NCBI GenBank assembly: GCA_025455635.1
Contig: JALOMF010000456.1
Span: 1-6,849, forward strand
Origin: Saprospiraceae bacterium
Lineage (GTDB): Bacteria; Bacteroidota; Bacteroidia; Chitinophagales; Saprospiraceae
DNA: 6,849 nucleotides
Reading direction: 5' to 3'
Shown: piece after piece, positions 1-5,678 of the stretch
Numbering within the stretch: position 1 is the first letter of the stretch
Layout: each line of letters begins with the position of its first letter
Made by a program: the position numbers and the translations under genes
The notes under the pieces: generated by a model
Databases searched by the model: none
Told to the model about the DNA's origin: nothing
What the model saw: the letters and a program-made list of their open reading frames with translations, nothing else

Positions 1-125
1 GATTTTGAAGGCGGTTCAGCTAGGCCAGTAAAGGCATCTTTCACCCAAACTTAACCCTGCCTTCCAATCGACTTAATGCTGCCAGCCTACTTTCGTGTCG
101 ACCCTATTTTACCACGATAAGTTAC
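1..125. other. Upstream edge: possible end of a preceding gene plus spacer
   Basis: Two plus-strand frames are open from the window edge. Frame 1 stops at 52-54 (18 codons including the stop) and frame 2 stops at 29-31. Either could be the last residues of a gene to the left, but both are too short to recognise, so the true frame is unknown. No TAnnTTTG promoter core is visible before the first gene, only a weak TATTTTAC-like stretch near 110. Transcription therefore probably enters from the left, as part of a longer operon. Confidence 0.25.
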
Positions 126-1076
126 ATGGCTAAAAAAATACTCTTCATCGGCGGCTCCCTGAACCAAACTACGATGGTGCATCGCATTGCTGAGGTCATG
201 CCGGACTGCGAGTGCTGGTTCACGCCCTACTACGCCGATGGGCTTTTGCAGTGGCTGGCAGATCGGGGCATGATGGGATTCACTATCCTGAGCATTAAAA
301 CCCGGCAAGAAGCTGAATCGTATTTTGAAAAGAACGGACTGCTCGTTGACTTAAAAGGCAGTCGCAACAACTACGACCTCGTCGTGACCACCAACGACGT
401 CGTGCTGCCGCAAAACGTGCGCGCTAGACAGTTTGTACTAGTGCAGGAAGGCATGATGACCCCCGAAAACCTCGCTTACCACCTCATCCGAGCGCTGCGG
501 CTGCCCCGCTACCTCGGCAACACGGCCATGACGGGCCTCAGCCACGCCTACCAGCGCTTCTGCGTGGCTTCGGAAGGGTTCAAGGAACTCTATGTGCGCA
601 AGGGCATTGACCCTGCGAAAATCGCCGTCACGGGCCTCCCAAATTTCGATGACCTCGAAAAGTACCGGCAGAACGATTTCCCGTTTCACAAATACGTGCT
701 CGGCGCCACATCGTGGCTGCGCGAAAGCGGCCAATACGAAGACCGACGGGGGTTCATACTGAAGACTTTGTCCATTGCCGAAGGTCGCCCGGTGATGTTC
801 AAGCTCCACCCACGGGAGAACCATGAGCGTGCGCGCTGGGAAATCGAGCGCTATGCCCCCGAAGCCACGATTTTCCATGCTGGCAATACCAACCACATGA
901 TTGCCAATTGCGAAGCAATGGTGACGAAATACTCATCGGTGCTGCTGACGGCATTGGGCCTCGGCAAACCCGTACATAGTGATGTGGACTCGGCTTTTCT
1001 GGAAAAGCTGACCCCTGTGCAAAACGGCGGGAAGTCGGCGGAAAGGATTGCGGGGATTTGTCGGGAATACTTGTAA
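126..1076 (+). CDS. GT-B-fold glycosyl/glycerophosphotransferase-like protein, possible CMP-sugar-dependent transferase
   Basis: The 316-residue protein is soluble, with no signal peptide or membrane helix. It begins with a Rossmann-like strand (KKILFIGGSLNQT, residues 3-15). Three C-terminal-half motifs suggest a GT-B fold: VTGLPNFD at 168-175 (interdomain region of CDP-glycerol glycerophosphotransferase and UDP-GlcNAc 2-epimerase relatives), FKLHPREN at 225-232 (an HP motif) and TKYSSVLLTALGLGKPV at 267-283 (the YSS nucleotide-binding segment). A QEG tripeptide at 107-109 sits where bacterial sialyltransferases of families GT38/GT52 have (D/E)(D/E)G. In those families the HP and S(S/T) motifs contact the CMP part of the donor. 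With a CMP-sugar synthetase two genes downstream, transfer of a CMP-activated sugar to a surface glycan is inferred. Alternatives are a CDP-glycerol-type or other GT-B transferase. The ATG at 126 gives a natural N-terminus; no strong ribosome site precedes it. Its stop abuts the next frame (TAAATG). Fold fairly sure; substrate not. Confidence 0.8.
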   Translation: MAKKILFIGGSLNQTTMVHRIAEVMPDCECWFTPYYADGLLQWLADRGMMGFTILSIKTRQEAESYFEKNGLLVDLKGSRNNYDLVVTTNDVVLPQNVRARQFVLVQEGMMTPENLAYHLIRALRLPRYLGNTAMTGLSHAYQRFCVASEGFKELYVRKGIDPAKIAVTGLPNFDDLEKYRQNDFPFHKYVLGATSWLRESGQYEDRRGFILKTLSIAEGRPVMFKLHPRENHERARWEIERYAPEATIFHAGNTNHMIANCEAMVTKYSSVLLTALGLGKPVHSDVDSAFLEKLTPVQNGGKSAERIAGICREYL

Positions 1077-1085
1077 ATGACTTTT

Positions 1086-2102
1086 ATGAAAATACTCATC
1101 GTCGGTTTCGGCTCCATCGGTAAGCGGCATTTTGACAACCTCGTGGCGCTCGGCTACCGTGATTTTCAGGTGCTGACGAGCCAAGACTTGACGGCTTTTG
1201 AAGACCTGCATCGTCTTCGGCTTTGCAAGGAAATCAACCTCAACGATGCCCTCGCAAAGCGACCCGACGTGGTTTTCGTTTGCAACCCAACTGCACTGCA
1301 CCTCGAAACGGCATTGGCTGCAGCTGAAGCCGGTTGTTCCATTTTTTTGGAAAAACCCGTGTCGCACAACCTCGTCGGCCTCGAAAAACTGGCGGCCTTG
1401 GCCGAGGTAAAACAATTGAAAATACAAGTGGGCTTTCAATGGCGCTACCACGGCGTTTTGCGCGGAATTCGGTCAGCCATTGCCGAAGGCAAAATAGGAA
1501 GGCCCGTGGCTGCCCATGCGCACTGGGGCGAGTGGCTTCCCGGATGGCACCCCTGGGAGGACTACCGCCAAGGCTACGCCGCCCGCACCGACCTTGGCGG
1601 CGGTGTGGTGCTCACGCTCTGCCACCCCTTCGACTACCTGCGCTGGATGCTGGGCGAATGTGAGGTGGTATCGGCAGTGGGCGGCCAGCTCTCCGGCCTT
1701 GAACTCGACACGGAGGACACGGCGCTAACCACCTTGCGATTCCAATCTGGGGCCGTCGGCTCTGTTTACCTCGACTATGTGGGCCAGCCGCCCAAGCACA
1801 CCCTGCAAATCATCGGCAAAGCGGGTCGCATCGAGTGGGACGCCCTTTGCGGAAGCGCAAAAATCTATACCCAAGGCGGAAGGGCATTTGAAATGTTGAT
1901 GCCGGGCCGCTACTTCGAGCGCAACGAAATGTTCCTGAACCAGACCGCCGATTTCATGGATTGTATTCTTCAGGACAAGACGCCCACTTGCACATTGCAC
2001 GACGGCATCCGGGCTTTAGAGCTTTGCCTTGCGGCAAAATCACATATTGAGAAAACAACAACATTCGCTAAGGAACCGCACATCAATGGTTTCACAATTT
2101 AA
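1086..2102 (+). CDS. Gfo/Idh/MocA-family NAD(P)-dependent sugar dehydrogenase
   Basis: This cytoplasmic oxidoreductase of 338 residues is of normal length for the family. Counting from the ATG at 1077, the N-terminal Rossmann domain shows the dinucleotide-binding loop VGFGSIGKRH (9-18), and FLEKPVSHN (90-98) supplies the family's conserved EKP motif. The C-terminal alpha/beta domain carries HWGEWLPGWHPWEDYR (149-164) and then GGGVVLTLCHPFDYLRW (174-190), which holds the usual substrate-site histidine (183) and aspartate (186). The WHPWEDYR stretch is, from memory, typical of the subgroup found beside acylneuraminate cytidylyltransferases in surface-glycan clusters. The likely role is oxidation or reduction of a nucleotide sugar or nonulosonate intermediate; the exact substrate cannot be read from sequence. 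The start at 1086 matches the usual MKILIVGFG beginning. The ATG at 1077, directly after the preceding stop, would add three residues and may be used through translational coupling. Confidence 0.93.
   Translation: MKILIVGFGSIGKRHFDNLVALGYRDFQVLTSQDLTAFEDLHRLRLCKEINLNDALAKRPDVVFVCNPTALHLETALAAAEAGCSIFLEKPVSHNLVGLEKLAALAEVKQLKIQVGFQWRYHGVLRGIRSAIAEGKIGRPVAAHAHWGEWLPGWHPWEDYRQGYAARTDLGGGVVLTLCHPFDYLRWMLGECEVVSAVGGQLSGLELDTEDTALTTLRFQSGAVGSVYLDYVGQPPKHTLQIIGKAGRIEWDALCGSAKIYTQGGRAFEMLMPGRYFERNEMFLNQTADFMDCILQDKTPTCTLHDGIRALELCLAAKSHIEKTTTFAKEPHINGFTI
2070..2075 (+). promoter_or_regulatory. Shine-Dalgarno-like AAGGAA supporting an alternative start
   Basis: AAGGAA lies 10 nt before the ATG at 2086 and inside the end of the dehydrogenase gene. 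It is the best ribosome-site match near this junction and favours a cytidylyltransferase start at 2086, ten codons longer than the start preferred here. Since Bacteroidota rely little on Shine-Dalgarno pairing, the evidence is not decisive. Confidence 0.35.
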
Positions 2103-2115
2103 AAATGATTCAAGC

Positions 2116-2919
2116 ATGGAAAAACAGCACATCGTAGCCATCATTCCCGCCCGCGGAGGTTCTAAAAGCATCCCCCGGAAGAACATAAAATTCCTGAACG
2201 GCATCCCGCTGCTGGCCTTCAGCATTGCGGCAGCTGAAAGGTCAAAGCTCGTTGACCGCATCATCGTGAGCACCGACGACGAGGTGATTGCCGACTTGGC
2301 AAGGGAATGGGGGGCTGAAGTGCCTTTCCTCCGCCCCAAGGAACTGGCAGAGGACAGCACCACCGACTTCCCAGTAATAGAGCATGCCGTACGGTGGCTC
2401 GAATTCAACGAGGATTACCGTTCCGAAATCGTCGTACAGCTGCGCCCTACCTCGCCGCTGCGCCCGCCGGGCTTGGTGGATGAGTCTATCCAGTTATTGC
2501 TCCAAAACCCAAGCGCCGACAGTGTTCGGGCAGTAGCGCCATCCGGCGAAAACCCTTTCAAAATGTGGGAAATCGAGGACGGCGCCTTGCAGCCGCTGAT
2601 ACACACCAGTTTCCATGAAGCTTACAATATGCCCCGACAGGAATTGCCTTCAACTTATTGGCAGACGGGCCATGTGGAGGCCATCCGTTTCAACACCATT
2701 GTGAAAAAACAGAGCTTGACGGGTGATGTGATACTGCCCAGCATCGTGCCGCACGACTACGCCGTTGACCTCGACAACCTCCAGCAGTGGTCCTTTGCCG
2801 AATACTTGTTGGAGCAAGGCAACTTGGATGTGGTGAAACCGCTCCGTCGCGACTGGTTTGGGCACAAGTTTGGGCAGCCGGAGGGGGCATTTGAGTTTTT
2901 TAAGGCAAAGCTGCATTGA
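2116..2919 (+). CDS. CMP-sugar synthetase, acylneuraminate cytidylyltransferase family (NeuA/PseF/LegF-like)
   Basis: This enzyme transfers CMP from CTP to a nonulosonic acid or similar sugar acid, giving the activated donor in the cytoplasm. The 267-residue protein shows the family signature almost intact: AIIPARGGSKSIPRKNIK (8-25) for CTP binding, STDDEVIADLA (52-62), QLRPTSPLR (108-116), the QTGHVEAIR segment (183-191) where relatives have a NGAIYI or NGYIDVIR-like stretch, and a terminal AVDLDNLQQW (216-225) whose paired aspartates fit the metal-binding DxD of NeuA enzymes. Length is normal for a single-domain synthetase. The last 30 residues, rich in aromatic and basic residues, were not recognised. 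The start at 2116 gives the usual short N-terminus and lies 13 bp after the dehydrogenase stop. An ATG at 2086 has a better ribosome site but would overlap that gene by 17 bp. Sialic, legionaminic and pseudaminic acid specificity cannot be separated by eye. Confidence 0.93.
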   Translation: MEKQHIVAIIPARGGSKSIPRKNIKFLNGIPLLAFSIAAAERSKLVDRIIVSTDDEVIADLAREWGAEVPFLRPKELAEDSTTDFPVIEHAVRWLEFNEDYRSEIVVQLRPTSPLRPPGLVDESIQLLLQNPSADSVRAVAPSGENPFKMWEIEDGALQPLIHTSFHEAYNMPRQELPSTYWQTGHVEAIRFNTIVKKQSLTGDVILPSIVPHDYAVDLDNLQQWSFAEYLLEQGNLDVVKPLRRDWFGHKFGQPEGAFEFFKAKLH

Positions 2920-2939
2920 GTGGCGAAGCAATTTCATCC

Positions 2940-3902
2940 ATGGTGAACCTTGATAAACTTCTCGGCCGTTTGTTGCCCATCATCAGCATTGGGGTGTTGG
3001 GGAATTTGGTCTTTGCCTGGTTCACCACCGACTACAAAGCGGCTGGGGTTCCGGGTTTTTCAATTTGTTGGCTGTTGGTTGCCATGTTTTTAGCCTTGCT
3101 TCCCTGGGCCTGGCACACGCTACGGCTGGCCATTTGGGGCAAGTTTTTTGGGGTAGCAATTCCTTGGAAAAACCTTTTCCGCATTGCCGTAGCAACTGAT
3201 GTGGGCAGCGTACTGATGCCCGCGGCCGTAGGCGGGGCGCCCTTGAAGATGAGCATGCTGGTGCAACAGGGCTACCGACCCGGCCAAGCCGCCACGTTGA
3301 CGCTTTGGGGTAGCATAGAAGATTTGATGTTTTATACAATGGCCATACCCGTTTCTCTTGTGCTTACCAAAAACTGGGATAACCCGCTTTGGGTGCCCGT
3401 TGGCCAGTTTTTCAAGAAAAACAAATGGCTTGTAGCTGTCGCGCTGCTTGGGCTTGTTGCCCTATTTTTCCTTTTAAAAAAACTGATGATGCGTTCAGGC
3501 TCAATGATGGCCTGGCGCAAAAGGCTTCGGAATTTGTTGTCGGAATGTCGAGCAGCATTTGGGCTAATCCTGTCGAAGGGGCGTATGCCTTTCATTTGGA
3601 GCCTATTGGCTAATTCGTTTCAATGGCTGACCCGGTTCTGCATCCTCTTGGCGGTCGTGCGGATGATGGGGCTAGAGGCTGACATGGCAAAACTACTGCT
3701 GCTGCAATGGATGGTGTTCGTTGCCATGCTGGTAACGCCCGTACCGGGCGCAACTGGTGGCGCAGAAGCCGCCTTTCTGCTCGTTTTTTCGGCAAGTTTG
3801 CCCGTGGGGATGGCAGGCATGGCCATGTTGGGCTGGCGGGTAATGGCCTACTATTTTATTTTGGTGGTGGGCGCTGGCATATTAGTTCTGCAAAAAGCAT
3901 GA
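2940..3902 (+). CDS. UPF0104 / LPG_synthase_TM family membrane protein (YbhN/AglD/MprF-N-like, flippase-like)
   Basis: The 320-residue protein is hydrophobic along most of its length, with about seven or eight probable inner-membrane helices (near 10-28, 42-60, 80-97, 125-143, 162-180, 217-240, 249-266, 275-312). It carries the two hallmark loops of the family: MPAAVGGAPLKMSML (93-107), a variant of the usual TPGRxGGExxR-type loop, and TPVPGATGGAEAAFLL (266-281), close to the common PxPGGxGxxEaa segment. A basic stretch follows the midpoint (KKLMMRSGSMMAWRKRLR, 180-197). Relatives include the flippase domain of MprF and archaeal AglD in glycosylation. Many members lie in glycan clusters with unproven roles. 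Here it closes the CMP-sugar operon, so a part in moving or placing a lipid-linked glycan is inferred. The ATG at 2940, 20 bp after the previous stop, is preferred over a TTG at 2916 that overlaps it. Confidence 0.88.
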   Translation: MVNLDKLLGRLLPIISIGVLGNLVFAWFTTDYKAAGVPGFSICWLLVAMFLALLPWAWHTLRLAIWGKFFGVAIPWKNLFRIAVATDVGSVLMPAAVGGAPLKMSMLVQQGYRPGQAATLTLWGSIEDLMFYTMAIPVSLVLTKNWDNPLWVPVGQFFKKNKWLVAVALLGLVALFFLLKKLMMRSGSMMAWRKRLRNLLSECRAAFGLILSKGRMPFIWSLLANSFQWLTRFCILLAVVRMMGLEADMAKLLLLQWMVFVAMLVTPVPGATGGAEAAFLLVFSASLPVGMAGMAMLGWRVMAYYFILVVGAGILVLQKA

Positions 3903-4060
3903 AAACAACCTTATTGCAGACTTCACTTCTTGTGGCCAAACATATTCAGGACGATACCACAGGCCGAATAATCCCAGTTATGTTAAGCAAGATAAAAACA
4001 GGTGGCTGCTTAAAATGTAGGAAGCTCCTACTCACATTTGAAGGAAAAGCGCTGATGTAG
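3899..4060 (+). CDS. Possible small protein or gene relic overlapping the flippase-like gene by ATGA
   Basis: A 53-codon frame starts at an ATG that shares four bases (ATGA) with the stop of the membrane-protein gene, the classic geometry of translational coupling. The peptide begins MKTTLLQTSLLVAKHIQ, is basic, and contains a CLKC pair in the middle (GGCLKCRK). It matches no family I know and has no signal peptide or membrane helix. Its second half overlaps a hairpin at 4013-4039. It may be a real coupled small protein, the surviving start of a decayed fifth operon gene, or chance. Base composition is more A/T-rich than the genes before it, which weakens the case. Confidence 0.3.
   Translation: MKTTLLQTSLLVAKHIQDDTTGRIIPVMLSKIKTGGCLKCRKLLLTFEGKALM
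4013..4039 (+). repeat. Bulged hairpin just after the operon
   Basis: GTAGGA (4017-4022) and TCCTAC (4026-4031) pair across an AGC loop, and AAAT/ATTT outside can extend the stem to ten pairs with a 4-nt bulge. No T-run follows, so it is not a standard intrinsic terminator. It could protect or process the 3' end of the operon transcript. Confidence 0.45.
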
Positions 4061-4198
4061 GCTTGATGAGGGGTATTTTAGACATGTTCGATACGCTGCA
4101 TATTTTGAGAGCGAGCATGTAGTTGTTTGCACAGGAAATTGAGTCGTTGGGTAGAAAAACCTGTATTAAATTAAATAAATAAAACATATAATTGAAGC

Positions 4199-4293
4199 AA
4201 AGCACGGTTTTGGCAGCACCCTAAATCAGCAACCAATCCCTAGTTCCTGATTGGTTAGAAAACAGGGCAGCTTGAGACGTGTCCAAGTGCTTT
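4199..4293 (+). repeat. Nested inverted repeats, possible structured RNA
   Basis: AACCAATC (4231-4238) and GATTGGTT (4249-4256) are perfect 8-bp arms around a 10-nt loop. They are enclosed by AAAGCAC (4199-4205) and GTGCTTT (4287-4293), perfect 7-bp arms. The segment lies between the end of the operon and the terminator at 4517. It could be a folded 3' UTR, a small RNA, or the remains of a mobile element. The pairing is seen; function is not. Confidence 0.4.
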
Positions 4294-4375
4294 ATTGGAG
4301 AAAAATCACCAGTTGTAATATGGGGAATCGGTTAAGTATCAACCAAGGAACCGTCGCCACTGGTCCCGACCCCGT

Positions 4376-4436
4376 TATTTACTGAAAATCAGCCGCATTA
4401 CGTCCCTGCGGGACGAAGTACCAGGGCCAGTAAATA
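4376..4436. repeat. 61-bp palindromic element (REP/MITE-like candidate)
   Basis: The outer arms TATTTACTG (4376-4384) and CAGTAAATA (4428-4436) are perfect 9-bp inverted repeats. Between them CGTCCC-TGC-GGGACG (4401-4415) forms a perfect GC-rich hairpin. Compact palindromes with a CGTCCC/GGGACG core resemble the extragenic palindromes scattered in many Bacteroidota genomes, some mobilised by REP-associated tyrosine transposases. No transposase is present here, and copy number elsewhere is unknown. Confidence 0.45.
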
Positions 4437-4471
4437 GACTTCAATTGAAGCCGCAGCACTACCCTGCTTGG
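4391..4471 (+). repeat. Imperfect direct repeat plus 12-bp palindrome
   Basis: Positions 4391-4413 and 4449-4471 align at 17 of 23 bases, sharing AGCCGCA, then AC, then CCCTGC with identical spacing. Between them, and overlapping the start of the second copy by two bases, lies the perfect palindrome CTTCAATTGAAG (4439-4450). The first copy contains the left side of the GC-rich hairpin; the second has lost the matching right side. This suggests a duplicated and partly decayed palindromic unit. Confidence 0.4.
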
Positions 4472-4516
4472 CTAACTGTATGATTATTATTGTGTTTGTT
4501 TATACTCATCAATTTG

Positions 4517-4542
4517 GCCGGGCAGATAGCCCGGCTTTTTTT
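4517..4542 (+). terminator. Strong rho-independent terminator
   Basis: GCCGGGC (4517-4523) and GCCCGGC (4529-4535) form a perfect 7-bp stem with an AGATA loop, followed at once by seven T (4536-4542). The orientation fits plus-strand transcription only, since the other side lacks a T-run. It lies about 610 bp past the membrane-protein gene, so it ends either a long operon 3' UTR or a separate transcript from the 4060-4510 stretch. Confidence 0.85.
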
Positions 4543-4834
4543 GTGCGTTGAATGTAACCTTGGCCAAGCGTGGCGGTGCGAATGAGGTGCCATAAAGACT
4601 AGGCTCACAATCATGAAAGTGTAGGGCCAGTCCTAAAACCAAGGCCCCGTTTAGGAAGCCGAAAAAAGACGAGCGCTGTGTAGAGGAGTTCGGAATAATT
4701 GCCAATTATGCCAAACAGAAACAGTTTAAGCCCATTGAGGCGAGATTAGGCACCACTTTAAACACCGTCGTTCCTACCTCCGTCCTTAAAAAAGCTTTCA
4801 TCGCATAGGAAAACCAAGCTCTTCGTCGCTAAGG

Positions 4835-4868
4835 TTGGATTTCTCTCTTTGGACTGCCTGTATATTTG
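4835..4868 (+). promoter_or_regulatory. Candidate Bacteroidota-type promoter (TTG...TATATTTG)
   Basis: TATATTTG (4861-4868) matches the Bacteroidota -7 element TAnnTTTG exactly. A TTG at 4835-4837 lies 23 bp upstream, at the long end of the -33 to -7 spacing known for this phylum. It is the only exact plus-strand match I found between 3903 and the beta-helix gene. That gene begins about 810 bp downstream, so the promoter drives either a long leader or a non-coding transcript. Confidence 0.45.
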
Positions 4869-4980
4869 CGAAGTATTAACAACCTGCTCGTTTAATTACT
4901 TACCTGGTCTTAACTATTAAAAACTTAGTCCTCAGATTCCTTCAATGCTCATGTTGTGTGTCAACAACTGTATCAGCATT

Positions 4981-5052
4981 TTAATTGAATAAATTAATGA
5001 CTCAGTATTGCGAGTCTTGCGCTCGTTTTTTCAGGAATTAAACCTGAAAAAA
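4981..5052. repeat. Three consecutive dyads in an A/T-rich stretch
   Basis: The three dyads run in series: TTAATT/AATTAA (4981-4986, 4992-4997), GACTC/GAGTC (4999-5003, 5012-5016) and the perfect 10-bp TTTTTTCAGG/CCTGAAAAAA (5026-5035, 5043-5052) with a 7-nt loop. The last has T on the left and A on the right, the reverse of an intrinsic terminator, so it looks more like a protein-binding dyad or a folded leader. It lies 110-190 bp after the candidate promoter. Confidence 0.45.
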
Positions 5053-5169
5053 TTTAGGGATGCAAAGTTGTTATTTCATGGTGTATATGAACAAGCACTG
5101 CAATAATTTTCCCATTGCTAAATATTTTTTTGACAATTTATCAACAAACAATTAGTCCATTATGAACTT

Positions 5170-5247
5170 ACACACCACTGTGTTTCTTAATGAACAGCTC
5201 CGAAGCTGTCCTACCCATCCTAGCAAAACGGGATGCCTTTTAGGCAT
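5170..5247. repeat. Three short hairpins in a row
   Basis: ACACA/TGTGT (5170-5174, 5179-5183), ACAGCT-CCGA-AGCTGT (5194-5209) and ATGCC/GGCAT (5233-5237, 5243-5247) follow one another within 78 bp, each with a 4-5 nt loop. On the minus strand the middle one has a UCGG tetraloop, whose pyrimidine-rich UNCG form is unusually stable. They could be part of an RNA leader or a repetitive extragenic element. Single short stems of this size can arise by chance; the cluster is the notable part. Confidence 0.35.
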
Positions 5248-5678
5248 TGCGCTGATTCCATCTCATGGATTTAAAATTCACAATGGTTGATTACCTCGCA
5301 TGAGTCTTCCATAGCTTGCATATTAGGCATCTACACATTCGTATCCATAAAACTTAGTTGGACAAAGTGAGCAATCCGCTTTTATGAAGGCATTTGTGGC
5401 TTCGTGAACAGCGGTTGCCATTGCCCAAAAACTATAAGCCCATTGGGTGTACAGGTAAAGCATTGGTCATGTTCAGTTTGAGGTGCCTCAACTCAACAAA
5501 TTGGTATAAAAACAAAGAACTTCTAGTATATCATTTTTAACACTGGCTGCCATCCCCCGATGGTAGGCATACAAACACTTGAACGACATTTATGTCAACA
5601 CAGAATTTTTTTACACAAACCCTTAATATCCTGGTTGCTTCCATAAGCAATAGCATAGGATATTTCTTGCATGAGCCT

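Larger units (their letters stand above)
3903..5678. other. Long gene-poor, structure-rich spacer
   Basis: Apart from the short frame at its left end, no frame in either strand shows a recognisable protein. The sequence is clearly richer in A+T than both flanks, most of all at 4140-4200 and 4880-5160. It contains the hairpins, terminator and promoter listed separately. The parts around 4560-4830 and 5260-5670 show nothing I can name. Short open stretches exist there, but they lack starts or family motifs. Confidence 0.7.

Noticed and set aside
438..896. 152-codon minus-strand frame inside the first gene
   Set aside because: It lies wholly opposite a gene with clear family motifs and has none of its own; it is a shadow of high-GC codon bias.
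933..1451. 172-codon minus-strand frame spanning the transferase-dehydrogenase junction
   Set aside because: It is antisense to two recognisable genes and has no family motif or plausible promoter.
3937..3944. Minus-strand TATGTTTG promoter core
   Set aside because: No TTG element at suitable spacing upstream, and it would only read antisense into the membrane-protein gene.
4487..4705. 72-codon minus-strand frame in the spacer
   Set aside because: It runs straight through the terminator hairpin, has no recognisable motif and no promoter. A terminator stem would be an odd coding sequence.
5011..5031. CGAG...CTCG followed by six T as a terminator
   Set aside because: The stem is only four pairs with a seven-base loop, and the T-run is better explained as the left arm of the 10-bp dyad.
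5138..5146. TTATCAACA, one mismatch from a DnaA box
   Set aside because: It is single, inexact, and without nearby boxes, DnaA/DnaN genes or partition genes. An origin is not supported.
4727..5445. TAAGCCCATTG occurring at 4727-4737 and 5435-5445
   Set aside because: An 11-bp direct match 700 bp apart with no similarity around it is compatible with chance. No insertion-sequence features accompany it.
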